In this document: one piece after another, positions 7,681 through 15,581 of the stretch | Layout: each line of letters begins with the position of its first letter | How positions within the stretch are numbered: position 1 is the first letter of the stretch | Assembly: GCF_011927785.1 (NCBI RefSeq) | Contig: NZ_JAATJK010000001.1 | Location: 2,852,001 to 2,916,000 of the forward strand | Direction: 5' to 3' | DNA length: 64,000 nt | Source of the DNA: Micromonospora profundi | GTDB taxonomy: Bacteria; Actinomycetota; Actinomycetes; Mycobacteriales; Micromonosporaceae | Program-made: the position numbers and the translations under genes | The notes under the pieces: model-generated | Seen by the model: the letters and a program-made list of their open reading frames with translations, nothing else | Told to the model about the DNA's origin: nothing | The model's database searches: none

Positions 7681-9576
7681 ATGAGTATGGAAGTTACCGC
7701 GTGGACGTCCCTGCACCGCGCGATGAACGCCCAGGAAGAACGACCGCTGTCCCGTGCCACACTGAAGCGCATCGGGAGGTTCGCACGACCGCACCGCCGA
7801 CTGATCGTCAGGTTCCTGCTGTTGAGCGTGGTGACAGCGGTGCTCACGGTGGCCGCGCCGGTGCTCGCCGGCCGGGTGGTGGACGCGATCGTCGACGGCG
7901 CCGACAGCGGCGTCGTGATCCGGTTGGCCGCGCTGATCGCCGTGATCGCCCTGGCCGAGGCCGGCCTCGGCCTGGTGACGCGGTTCCTGTCCGCAAGCAT
8001 CGGTGAAGGGCTGATCGTCCAACTGCGGACAGCCGTCTTCGACCACGTCCAGCGCATGCCCGTGGCGTTCTTCACCCGAACCCGTACCGGCGCGCTTGTC
8101 AGCCGCCTGAACAACGACGTGATCGGCGCGCAGCGGGCGTTCAGCGACACCCTGTCGGGCGTCGTCGGCAACGCCGTCACCCTGGCCCTGACGCTTGCGG
8201 TGATGCTCACCTTCTCGTGGCAGATCACGCTGCTGGCGCTCGTACTCCTGCCGATCTTCGTGCTCCCGGCCCGGCGGATGGGTTCGCGGCTCGCGCAGTT
8301 GCAGCGCGAGGCGGCCGAGCACAACGCGGCAATGAGCACCCGGATGACCGAACGTTTCTCCGCGCCCGGCGCGACGCTCGTCAAGCTGTACGGGCGGCCG
8401 GCCGAGGAGTCGGCCGAGTTCGCGGCGCGGGCGCGGCGGGTGCGCGACATCGGTATCCGCGCCGCAATGCTCCAGTGGGTCTTCATCACCGCGCTCACCG
8501 TTGTCGGCTCGCTGGCGCTGGCCCTCGTCTACGGGCTCGGCGGCGTGTACGCGCTGCGGGGCAGCCTCGACGCCGGCACCGTGGTCGCGCTGGCGCTGCT
8601 GCTGTCGCGCCTCTACGCGCCGCTGACCTCGTTGGCGAGCGCCCGGGTCGAGGTGATGAGCGCGCTGGTGAGCTTCGAGCGGGTGTTCGAGGTTCTCGAC
8701 CTCAAGCCGCTGATCCTCGACAAACCCGACGCCCGTCCGCTGCCGGACGGGCCGGTCGCTGTGGAGTTCGAGGAGGTACGGTTCGGCTACCCGTCGGCCG
8801 AGAAGGTGTCGCTGGCGTCCCTGGAGGATGTGGCGAAGCTCGATGCGCGCGGCGGTGAGGAGGTACTGCATGGCGTGTCGTTCCGCGCCGAGGCGGGCCA
8901 GATGGTCGCTCTCGTCGGCTCGTCCGGGGCTGGCAAGTCGACGATCGCCCAACTCGTCCCCCGCCTGTACGACGTCGAGGACGGCGCGGTACGCCTCGCC
9001 GACGTGGACGTACGCGATCTGTCGTCGGATTCGATCCGGGCGGCTCTCGGCGTGGTGACCCAGGACGGGCACCTGTTCCACGAGAGCATCCGCGCCAACC
9101 TGGCGTTCGCCGCGCCGGGCGCGACGGAGGAGGAGATGTGGGACGCGCTGCGCCGGGCTCGGCTGGAGGCCCTGATCCGTTCGCTGCCCGACGGGCTCGA
9201 CACTGTCGTCGGTGAACGGGGGTACCGCCTGTCGGGCGGGGAACGGCAACGGCTCACCATCGCGCGACTACTGCTGGCCCGCCCGCGTGTGGTCATTCTC
9301 GACGAGGCGACGGCCCATCTGGACTCCACGTCGGAGGCCGCCGTCCAGGAGGCCCTCGCCGAGGCGTTGGACGGGCGGACGAGTGTGGTCATCGCACACC
9401 GGCTGTCCACAATCCGCGCGGCCGACCAGATCCTCGTCGTCGAGGACGGCCGCATCGTGGAACGTGGGCGGCACAGTGAGCTGCTCGCCGCCGGTGGTCG
9501 CTACCAGGATCTGTATCGCACCCAGTTCGACCAGGACGAGCCGGAGGCGCCGCAGCAGCGCGTCGCGACCGTCTGA
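7681..9576 (+). CDS. ABC transporter, fused permease and ATPase (multidrug exporter type)
   Basis: 631 residues. An N-terminal six-helix exporter domain (about 40-330) is followed by a nucleotide-binding domain with Walker A GSSGAGKS, signature RLSGGERQR, Walker B VVILDEATAHLD and switch His in IAHRLST. The ATG at 7681 is preferred over upstream in-frame codons because GGAGG lies 6 nt before it. Half-transporters of this form work as dimers and export drugs or lipids; the substrate is unknown. The promoter suggests induction by a redox-sensing MerR protein. A hairpin follows the stop. Confidence 0.93.
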   Translation: MSMEVTAWTSLHRAMNAQEERPLSRATLKRIGRFARPHRRLIVRFLLLSVVTAVLTVAAPVLAGRVVDAIVDGADSGVVIRLAALIAVIALAEAGLGLVTRFLSASIGEGLIVQLRTAVFDHVQRMPVAFFTRTRTGALVSRLNNDVIGAQRAFSDTLSGVVGNAVTLALTLAVMLTFSWQITLLALVLLPIFVLPARRMGSRLAQLQREAAEHNAAMSTRMTERFSAPGATLVKLYGRPAEESAEFAARARRVRDIGIRAAMLQWVFITALTVVGSLALALVYGLGGVYALRGSLDAGTVVALALLLSRLYAPLTSLASARVEVMSALVSFERVFEVLDLKPLILDKPDARPLPDGPVAVEFEEVRFGYPSAEKVSLASLEDVAKLDARGGEEVLHGVSFRAEAGQMVALVGSSGAGKSTIAQLVPRLYDVEDGAVRLADVDVRDLSSDSIRAALGVVTQDGHLFHESIRANLAFAAPGATEEEMWDALRRARLEALIRSLPDGLDTVVGERGYRLSGGERQRLTIARLLLARPRVVILDEATAHLDSTSEAAVQEALAEALDGRTSVVIAHRLSTIRAADQILVVEDGRIVERGRHSELLAAGGRYQDLYRTQFDQDEPEAPQQRVATV

Positions 9577-9590
9577 GGAGTGCTGTCATG

Positions 9591-9630
9591 CTGCCGCCCG
9601 CCACGGTGATCCCGTGACGGGCGGCGGCAG
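9591..9630. terminator. Bidirectional terminator between convergent genes
   Basis: GCCGCCCG near 9593 pairs with CGGGCGGC near 9618, with ACGG/CCGT inside the stem. It lies between the stop of the exporter gene and the stop of the convergent PepSY gene and can serve both. Confidence 0.65.
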
Positions 9631-9636
9631 GTGGTG

Positions 9637-10158
9637 TCAGTCGTCGTCGCCGGACTTGTCGTCGTCGTCATCATCGGCGTCGTCGTCATCGGCGTCGTCG
9701 TCGTCGTCATCGTCATCGTCGTCGACCGGCTCCTGCTCGGCCTTGACCACAGTGCCGTTGTCGCGGTCGACGTCCACCTCGTGCTCGATGTCGCCAGCGA
9801 CGATCTCGACGCTCCAGACCGGCCGGCCGTTCTCCTCCTCGGCCTCGACCTCGACGATCTGGCCGCCGCCCGCCTTGGCGAGGGCGATCTCACCAGCGCG
9901 TTGCTCGTCCACCGCGCTGCCCGCCGGCGCGGTGCTGGCCGAGGGAGAGCCCGCCGACGGCGTACCCGATGGGGTGCCGCTGGTGCCCGGAGGGGGCGTG
10001 GCGGTGTCGTCAGTGGCCGTCGGGGCGACGGTTGCCGCGGCGAGTGTCGTGCCCCCGGACCGCGAGTTGTTCGCGGCGGTGACGCCGAGCGCGACCCCGG
10101 CCACCGCCAGCACCGCCGACCCGCTGACCGTCGCCAGAAGCAGATTGGTGCGCTTCAT
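9637..10158 (-). CDS. Membrane-anchored PepSY-domain protein with poly-Asp tail
   Basis: 173 residues from the ATG at 10158; a GTG at 10170 in frame is an alternative, but AGGTGG is better spaced for the ATG. The N-terminus is a signal anchor (LLLATVSGSAVLAVAGVALGV), then a Thr/Pro/Ser linker, then one PepSY repeat (DEQRAGEIALAKAGGGQIVEVEAEEENGR.. VDRDNGTVVKAE). The last 30 residues are almost all Asp. PepSY domains are thought to be inhibitory or binding modules outside the membrane; the acidic tail may bind cations (inference). It lies downstream of the two-component genes on the same strand but is separated from them by the hairpin and repeat array. Confidence 0.85.
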   Translation of the reverse strand: MKRTNLLLATVSGSAVLAVAGVALGVTAANNSRSGGTTLAAATVAPTATDDTATPPPGTSGTPSGTPSAGSPSASTAPAGSAVDEQRAGEIALAKAGGGQIVEVEAEEENGRPVWSVEIVAGDIEHEVDVDRDNGTVVKAEQEPVDDDDDDDDDDADDDDADDDDDDKSGDDD

Positions 10159-10263
10159 CGTGGTGTCCACCTTTCCTCGGTTGTCGACTCTGAGGATCGG
10201 TCGGATCGGGATAGCACCGCGCTGTCCAGACGATAAGACCGGGTTAAGCCGCGGCGTCCCAGT

Positions 10264-10312
10264 AGATCTTGGACAGTTTCCGTCAGTGCCTGACGGAAAC
10301 TGTCCAAGATCT
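10264..10312. repeat. Perfect 22-bp inverted repeat (long hairpin)
   Basis: The left arm 10264-10285 begins AGATCTTGGACAGTTT; the right arm 10291-10312 is its exact reverse complement; the loop is GTGCC. A stem of 22 perfect base pairs that includes A/T pairs is unlike the GC-only terminators elsewhere in the window. It may be a mobile REP/MITE-like palindrome. Confidence 0.85.
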
Positions 10313-10318
10313 CCGACT

Positions 10319-10424
10319 GCCGGACGGCGCGGCGGCTGCCGGACGGCGCGGCGGCTGCCGGACGGCGCGGCGGCTGCCGGACGGCGCGGCGGCTGCCGGA
10401 CGGCGCGGCGGCTGCCGGACGGCG
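10319..10424. repeat. 19-bp tandem repeat array
   Basis: The unit GCCGGACGGCGCGGCGGCT occurs five times exactly (10319-10413), followed by an 11-bp partial copy. There are no spacers between units. It fills the gap between the hairpin and the end of the histidine kinase gene. Confidence 0.9.
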
Positions 10425-10445
10425 GTACAGCGCGGCGACGGCGGC

Positions 10446-11741
10446 CTATGCCTCTCGCTGCGGCCCGAGCCGCAGCAGCACCTGCGTCCCGCCTCCCGGA
10501 GCGGCACGCAGCTCCAGCCGGCCGCCTCCGGCCTGCGCGGCGCGGCGGGCGATGTCCAGGCCCAGACCTGTCGACCCGGCCGAGCTGGCACCCCGCTCGA
10601 CAGCGCCGGCCGGCATCCCCGGCCCCTCGTCCATCCCCGGCCCCTCGTCGGCGACGGTGAGCAGCACCTCCCCCGCCTCGGCGGCCAGCCGGACGGCGAA
10701 CGGCGTCCCGTCGGGCGTGTGCGCGAAGACGTTGCCGAGCAGGGCGTCCACGGCGGCCGTCAGGTCGTCGGCGGGCACACCGACGAGGAGCGGGCCGGGG
10801 GTCAGGTCGAGACTGACGGCCCGGCCGGTGTCCTCGGCCAGCACCGACCAGAACGCGACCCGGTCGGCGACGATGGCCGCGGCGTCCGAGGCGGCGGTGC
10901 CCGGCGTCGGCGTACGCCAGCGGGCCTGCCGGATCAGCCCGGTGACCGCCCGTTCGAGCCCGTCGGCGGCGGCAGTGATCCGGGCCGCGTCGTCCGGGTC
11001 GCGCAACGACTCGGCCTCCAGCCGCAGCGCCGTCAACGGTGTGCGTAGCCGGTGCGAGAGGTCGGCGACCTGCTCACGCTCCTGCACCAGGAGGACCTGG
11101 ATCCGGGCGGCCAGATGGTTGAGCGCGCCGGCGACCTCGCGCAGCTCCGCCGGGCCGGCCGGCGTGACCCGGGCGTCCAGTTCGGCGTTCGCGAGGCGGT
11201 GCGACACGGCGGACAGCTCGCTGATCGGCCGGACCAGCGTGCGGGCCAGCCGGTCGGCGACCGCCAGCCCGATCAGCACCAGAAGCACTCCGAGCAGGGC
11301 AAGCACAAGCCAGGCCCGGGTCACCCCGGCGGTCAGCTCCTGTTTCGGCACGACGATGCGGATCACCCCGGTGCCGTCGGCCCGGCCCTGCACGGCGATG
11401 ACCACCTCCCGCCCCGCCGCCGACTCGCCCGTGAGGCTCTGCCCGCGCGCCGCCAGGGCCACCGCCGGCGTACGGGGCGCCGGAGCGCCGAGCACAGTGC
11501 CGTCGGGCAGGAAGACGCTCACCTCCCGACCGGACTCGGCGGCGAGCTGCTCGACGGTGACCCGGATGGTGGCCGCGTCGGCGGTGCCGACCACGGGCAC
11601 GAGGCTCTGCGCGTCGGCGGTGGCCCGGACTGTCGCCCGGTCCTCGGCGACGGTGCGCACGAGCAACGCCAGCGGCACCAGGAACGCGATGAGGGTGAGC
11701 ACACTGACCGCCGCGACAAGCAGCGCGAGGCGTGCCCTCAC
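10446..11741 (-). CDS. Sensor histidine kinase of an OmpR-type two-component system
   Basis: About 431 residues from the GTG at 11741, which overlaps the TGA of the response-regulator gene (GTGA). Helix at about 4-28, extracytoplasmic sensor region, second helix (WLVLALLGVLLVLIGLAV), HAMP (RPISELSAVSHRLANAEL), HisKA with phospho-acceptor His in ADLSHRLRTPLTALRLE, and HATPase with N box DALLGNVFAHTP. The G1 box is odd: DEGPGM is duplicated in tandem by an 18-bp DNA duplication (10614-10649), which lengthens the nucleotide lid. The frame is open further upstream but that part is antisense to the regulator gene. Confidence 0.93.
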   Translation of the reverse strand: MRARLALLVAAVSVLTLIAFLVPLALLVRTVAEDRATVRATADAQSLVPVVGTADAATIRVTVEQLAAESGREVSVFLPDGTVLGAPAPRTPAVALAARGQSLTGESAAGREVVIAVQGRADGTGVIRIVVPKQELTAGVTRAWLVLALLGVLLVLIGLAVADRLARTLVRPISELSAVSHRLANAELDARVTPAGPAELREVAGALNHLAARIQVLLVQEREQVADLSHRLRTPLTALRLEAESLRDPDDAARITAAADGLERAVTGLIRQARWRTPTPGTAASDAAAIVADRVAFWSVLAEDTGRAVSLDLTPGPLLVGVPADDLTAAVDALLGNVFAHTPDGTPFAVRLAAEAGEVLLTVADEGPGMDEGPGMPAGAVERGASSAGSTGLGLDIARRAAQAGGGRLELRAAPGGGTQVLLRLGPQREA

Positions 11742-12433
11742 CGCTGTGCCACCGGCGCGTCCAGTCGTACACCGACGCCCCGCACCGTGTGCAGGTAGCG
11801 CGGCTGCTGGGCGCTCTCGCCAAGCTTGCGACGCAACCACGACAGGTGCACGTCGACGGTCTTGTCGGCGCCGCCGTACGGGATCTGCCACACCTCGGTG
11901 AGCAGCTCACGTTTGGTGACCACCTGGCCGGGCCGTCCCGCGAGGTGGTGCAGCAAATCGAACTCGCGGGGCGTCAACTCCACTGTCGCACCGTCGAGGG
12001 TGACCTGCCGTGCCCGGGGGTCGATGCGCAGTCCACCGACAACCAGCGCCGGGTCCTGCGTGTCGCCGCCCGTCGGGCCACGCCGCAGAACGGCCCGGAC
12101 GCGGGCGTCGAGCTGCGCCGCCGTGAACGGCTTGACCACGTAGTCGTCCGCGCCCGCGTCGAGCACCCGCACGATCTCGGTCTCGTCGTCGCGGGCGGTG
12201 GCCACGATGACCGGAACCGAACTCACCGCGCGCAGCATCCGCAGCAGCTCCCGCCCGTCCAGGTCGGGCAACCCCAGGTCGAGCACGACGAGGTCGGGAC
12301 GGTCCTCCAGGGCGTCGCGCAGCCCGGCCATCGCGGTCGAGGCCGCGGCCACCGCGTGCCCGCGTTCCCGCAGAGCCCGGATCAATGGGGTACGGATCGT
12401 CAGGTCGTCCTCGATGAGCAGCAGGCGGGCCAC
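11738..12433 (-). CDS. OmpR/PhoB-family response regulator
   Basis: About 231 residues from the GTG at 12433. Receiver domain with phospho-acceptor Asp in LVVLDLGLPDLDG, acidic pair in LLIEDD and conserved Lys in YVVKPF. The C-terminal winged helix shows VELTPREFDLLHHLAGRPGQVV and the TVDVHLSWLRRKLG recognition segment. No clear ribosome binding site precedes the GTG, so translation may be leaderless. The frame continues far upstream, but that part is antisense to other genes. It is first in a two-gene operon with the kinase. The stimulus is unknown. Confidence 0.93.
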   Translation of the reverse strand: MARLLLIEDDLTIRTPLIRALRERGHAVAAASTAMAGLRDALEDRPDLVVLDLGLPDLDGRELLRMLRAVSSVPVIVATARDDETEIVRVLDAGADDYVVKPFTAAQLDARVRAVLRRGPTGGDTQDPALVVGGLRIDPRARQVTLDGATVELTPREFDLLHHLAGRPGQVVTKRELLTEVWQIPYGGADKTVDVHLSWLRRKLGESAQQPRYLHTVRGVGVRLDAPVAQR

Positions 12434-12535
12434 AGCAGGCAGGCTAGCCGGTGCGGCCGGGCCCGGGGCGGGCGTTAGCAGTGCCTTAACGTGCAGATGT
12501 GCCGGCCACAACCGAGGATCGGGGATAGTCAGAGG

Positions 12536-12985
12536 ATGGGCCGTCGTTCGATTCTCGTCGCCACCGGGTGGGTGGCGACCGCCGCCGTGGCCACCCTCAT
12601 CGGGTTGGGCGCGATCCGGCTGGTGGGCGAGAGCATCACCGGCACTCCGGGCGGGGTGCGCAGCGAGGCGGAGATCGAACGGGCGCTCGCCTCCCCGGAG
12701 CCGACGCCCACCGGCACGACGGCGGCCGGCACGACCCCGGCCGCGCCGGCCGCCAGCCCCGGGTTCCGCCGGGGCTTCGCCACCGAGGGCGGCACGGCGG
12801 TGGCCGAGTGCGGCGCCGACGGGGTACGCCTCGTCTCCTGGGCGCCCGCACAGGGTTTCCGGGTCCGCGACGTGGACCGGGGCCCGGACGACGACGTCGA
12901 GGTCACGTTCGAGGGGCCGGGCGGCGAGCACGAGCTGAAGGTGCGCTGCATCGGCTCGGAGCCGGTGGCCGTCGCCGACGACTGA
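12536..12985 (+). CDS. Hypothetical membrane-anchored extracytoplasmic protein
   Basis: 149 residues from the ATG at 12536; 12491 is an alternative start. There is one N-terminal helix (SILVATGWVATAAVATLIGLGAI), a Thr/Pro/Ala linker, and a small domain with two Cys (VAECGADG and VRCIGSEP) that could form a disulfide, plus the segment LVSWAPAQGFRVRDVDRGPDDDVEVTFEG. I do not recognise the family. It is divergent from the response regulator across 100 bp, so it is a natural candidate target of, or partner to, that two-component system. Confidence 0.75.
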   Translation: MGRRSILVATGWVATAAVATLIGLGAIRLVGESITGTPGGVRSEAEIERALASPEPTPTGTTAAGTTPAAPAASPGFRRGFATEGGTAVAECGADGVRLVSWAPAQGFRVRDVDRGPDDDVEVTFEGPGGEHELKVRCIGSEPVAVADD

Positions 12986-13111
12986 GCCGCCGCTCCTCGA
13001 CGCCGGGTCACCGCCCCGGATGCTCCGGTTTACCCCAGGAAGCCCAGGGTAGGGAGCGCGGTGCGGCGGACGGCAGGTCGTCCTTGAGCACGGTGGTCCG
13101 GGAGGCAACGA

Positions 13112-14260
13112 ATGCGAGCGATGGTGTACCGCGGACCGTACCGCGTGCGCGTCGAGGAGAAGGACCGGCCGGTCATCGAGCATCCCAACGACGCGATCGT
13201 CCGGGTGACCCGGGCCGCGATCTGTGGCTCGGATCTGCACCTCTACCACGGGATGATGCCGGACACCCGGGTCGGGATGACCTTCGGTCACGAGTTCGTC
13301 GGTGTGGTCGACGAGGTGGGGCCGTCGGTGCGCAACGTCAAGCGCGGTGACCGGGTGATGGTCCCGTTCAACGTGTACTGCGGGTCGTGCTTCTTCTGCG
13401 CCCGAGGGCTGTTCAGCAACTGCCACAACGTCAACCCGAACGCCACCGCCGTGGGCGGAATCTACGGTTACTCGCACACGTGCGGCGGCTATGACGGTGG
13501 CCAGTCCGAGTACGTCCGGGTGCCGTTCGCCGACGTCGGGCCCAGCCTGATTCCCGAGTGGATGGACGACGACGATGCCGTCCTGCTCACCGACGCGCTC
13601 GCCACCGGATATTTCGGCGCGCAGCTCGGCGACATCGTCGAGGGCGATGTGGTCGTGGTCTTCGGCGCCGGTCCGGTGGGGCTGTACGCAGCCAAGTCGG
13701 CCTGGTTGATGGGAGCCGGCCGGGTCATCGTCATCGACCACCTCGACTACCGGTTGGAGAAGGCGGCGTCGTTCGCCCACGCCGAGACGTACAACTTCGC
13801 CGAGTACGACGACATCGTCGTGCACATGAAGAAGATCACCGATCACCTGGGCGCGGACGTGGCAATCGACGCGGTCGGGGCCGAGGCGGACGGCAACCTC
13901 CTCCAGCACGTCACCGCCACGAAACTGAAGTTGCAGGGCGGCTCCCCCATCGCGTTGAACTGGGCCATCGACTCGGTCCGCAAGGGCGGCACGATCTCGG
14001 TGATGGGCGCGTACGGGCCGATGTTCAGCGCCGTCAAGTTCGGCGACGCGATGAACAAAGGGCTGACCCTGCGGATGAACCAGTGCCCTGTGAAGCGGCA
14101 GTGGCCGCGCCTGTTCGAGCACGTCCGCAACGGCTACCTCAAGCCCAGCGACATCGTCACCCACCGGATTCCGCTGGAGCACGTCGCCGAGGCATACCAC
14201 ATCTTCTCCGCCAAACTCGACGGCTGCATCAAGCCGCTTATCGTTCCGAGCGCCGCCTGA
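13112..14260 (+). CDS. Zinc-dependent alcohol dehydrogenase (formaldehyde dehydrogenase-like MDR)
   Basis: 382-residue medium-chain dehydrogenase. Catalytic zinc ligands are in AICGSDLH and GHEFVG. The structural zinc Cys cluster is CGSCFFCARGLFSNC. The Rossmann loop is GAGPVGLY. The long insert (TCGGYDGGQSEYVRVPFADV) resembles glutathione-independent formaldehyde dehydrogenases. GGGAGG precedes the ATG. It is followed after 18 bp by a small gene that is probably co-transcribed. The substrate is unresolved. Confidence 0.92.
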   Translation: MRAMVYRGPYRVRVEEKDRPVIEHPNDAIVRVTRAAICGSDLHLYHGMMPDTRVGMTFGHEFVGVVDEVGPSVRNVKRGDRVMVPFNVYCGSCFFCARGLFSNCHNVNPNATAVGGIYGYSHTCGGYDGGQSEYVRVPFADVGPSLIPEWMDDDDAVLLTDALATGYFGAQLGDIVEGDVVVVFGAGPVGLYAAKSAWLMGAGRVIVIDHLDYRLEKAASFAHAETYNFAEYDDIVVHMKKITDHLGADVAIDAVGAEADGNLLQHVTATKLKLQGGSPIALNWAIDSVRKGGTISVMGAYGPMFSAVKFGDAMNKGLTLRMNQCPVKRQWPRLFEHVRNGYLKPSDIVTHRIPLEHVAEAYHIFSAKLDGCIKPLIVPSAA

Positions 14261-14278
14261 CCCGACCGGGAGTCCTTC

Positions 14279-14863
14279 ATGCCGTACACAGCGGACAAGC
14301 CGAAACTGGCCGAATCCAGCGACGAGCTGCGCGCCCGTATCCCCGGGTGGGGCGTGGACCTCGACCCGAAGGACCGGCCCTCGGTGCCGAAGGAGCAGTT
14401 CGATCCGAACCTCAACGGCGCGCACTGGGAGTTCCCCGAGCGGCAGCCCGAGAAGTGGCCGCGGGAGAGGTCGATCGAGCACAAGTTCCTCACCCCGGTC
14501 TTCGGCACCTCGTGCCCTCCCAAGGGGCTCTCCGGGGTGATCCGCCGGTACTCCTACCGTCGGTACAGCGAGGGGCGAGCGGCGCACTGGCTGCTCCTGC
14601 TCGCGGCGGACCGGGTGGACGCTGCGGAGAGCACTGTCGCGTCGTTCCTGACCCGTCGCCCCGACAACCTGGTGGCCGAGACCGGTGTCCTGAGCGAGTT
14701 CACCCGGCACGGGCTCTCCTCGCGTCTGCGCGGCAAGCGCGTGGACCGGGTGCACCACCCGCTCGACCCGATCATCGTCACCGCGCCGTGGGTGCTGGCC
14801 GGAGGGGCCGCCTATCTGGTCCTCCGTGGGCTCGCCCGACGCGGACGGTCCTCTACCCGGTAA
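14279..14863 (+). CDS. Hypothetical protein, partner of the zinc dehydrogenase
   Basis: 194 residues, GGGAG before the ATG, 18 bp after the dehydrogenase. The first half is hydrophilic with many Pro, Glu and aromatic residues (WGVDLDPKDRPSVPKEQFDPN, HWEFPERQPEKWPRERSIEHK). A central part (GLSGVIRRYSYRRYSEGRAAHWLLLLAADRVD) is followed by a C-terminal hydrophobic segment (VTAPWVLAGGAAYLVLRGLARR), so it is likely membrane associated by its tail. The family is not recognised with certainty. Its 3' end overlaps the convergent TetR gene by 11 bp. Confidence 0.8.
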   Translation: MPYTADKPKLAESSDELRARIPGWGVDLDPKDRPSVPKEQFDPNLNGAHWEFPERQPEKWPRERSIEHKFLTPVFGTSCPPKGLSGVIRRYSYRRYSEGRAAHWLLLLAADRVDAAESTVASFLTRRPDNLVAETGVLSEFTRHGLSSRLRGKRVDRVHHPLDPIIVTAPWVLAGGAAYLVLRGLARRGRSSTR

Positions 14864-15440
14864 CCCGCAGCCCGGCGATGAGGATGCCGACCATGCGGCG
14901 GGCGTCGTAGCGGGGGTCGTCCGCGCCGATGCAGAGGTTGCCTACACCCCGCAGCAGTACGAGGGCGCCCACGTCGGGGCGGATCTCGCCGGCCGCTGAG
15001 GCAGCGGAGAGCAGTTCGGCACACACGGGCACCAGCCGGTCGATGAAATAGGCGTGCAGCGTCTGGAAGGCGGCGTTGTCGGATTGCAACGCCTCGGCGA
15101 GGCCGTGCTTGGTGACGAGGAAGTCGACGAAGAGGTCGATCCACTGCGTCAGCGCCGCGTACGGCGTGCTGCTGCTTGCCAACAGGGCGGGCCCGGCCTC
15201 GGCGCACGCCTCGACCTGGTGTCGGTAGACGGCCACGATGAGGTCGGCGCGCGTCGGGAAGTGCCGGTAGATCGTGCCCACACCGACCCCGGCCCTGGTG
15301 GCGATCTCGCGGACGGGCACGTCGACGCCGGAGGCGATGAAGGCCGAGGCGGCGGCGTCCAGCAGGGTCGCCTCATTGCGCCGCGCGTCGGCCCGTTTCC
15401 GGGGTGCCGGACGCGCTGATCCGCTCTCGATGTCGGCCAC
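14853..15440 (-). CDS. TetR-family transcriptional regulator
   Basis: 195 residues from the GTG at 15440, chosen because AAGGAG lies 7 nt upstream; a TTG at 15473 is also in frame. The N-terminal HTH reads VPVREIATRAGVGVGTIYRHFPTRADL, and a TetR C-terminal helical ligand domain follows. It is transcribed away from the aldo/keto reductase gene. Two near-identical palindromes between the genes (15474-15490 and 15502-15516) are its probable operators, giving autorepression and control of 15582-17496. Confidence 0.93.
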   Translation of the reverse strand: MADIESGSARPAPRKRADARRNEATLLDAAASAFIASGVDVPVREIATRAGVGVGTIYRHFPTRADLIVAVYRHQVEACAEAGPALLASSSTPYAALTQWIDLFVDFLVTKHGLAEALQSDNAAFQTLHAYFIDRLVPVCAELLSAASAAGEIRPDVGALVLLRGVGNLCIGADDPRYDARRMVGILIAGLRVTG

Positions 15441-15473
15441 TGCGCCGCTCCTTCGGTCACTACGACTTGGCAA

Positions 15474-15516
15474 ACGGAACCGGGTTCCGTATATTCGTTA
15501 CCGGAACCTGGTTCCG
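15474..15516. promoter_or_regulatory. Two TetR operator candidates, CGGAACCnGGTTCCG
   Basis: ACGGAACC-G-GGTTCCGT (15474-15490) and CGGAACC-T-GGTTCCG (15502-15516) are perfect palindromes with centres 27 bp apart, in the 140-bp gap between the divergent TetR and aldo/keto reductase genes. The A/T-rich TATATTCG between them may belong to a promoter. Confidence 0.8.
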
Positions 15517-15581
15517 CTTGCCCAGTCTGCCAGATCAGGTGGGCCGCGGCCAACACACCCCTGCCACATGGAGGAACAGTC

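Noticed and set aside
7657..9249. A minus-strand open frame opposite the ABC exporter.
   Set aside because: No domain pattern; the plus strand has Walker A, signature and Walker B motifs.
10319..10424. Tandem repeats considered as a CRISPR array.
   Set aside because: The 19-bp units are directly adjacent with no spacers, and there are no cas genes.
12434..14758. A very long minus-strand open frame continuing upstream of the response regulator.
   Set aside because: The part beyond 12433 is antisense to the small membrane protein and the zinc dehydrogenase, which have clear motifs; the frame is open only because of high G+C.
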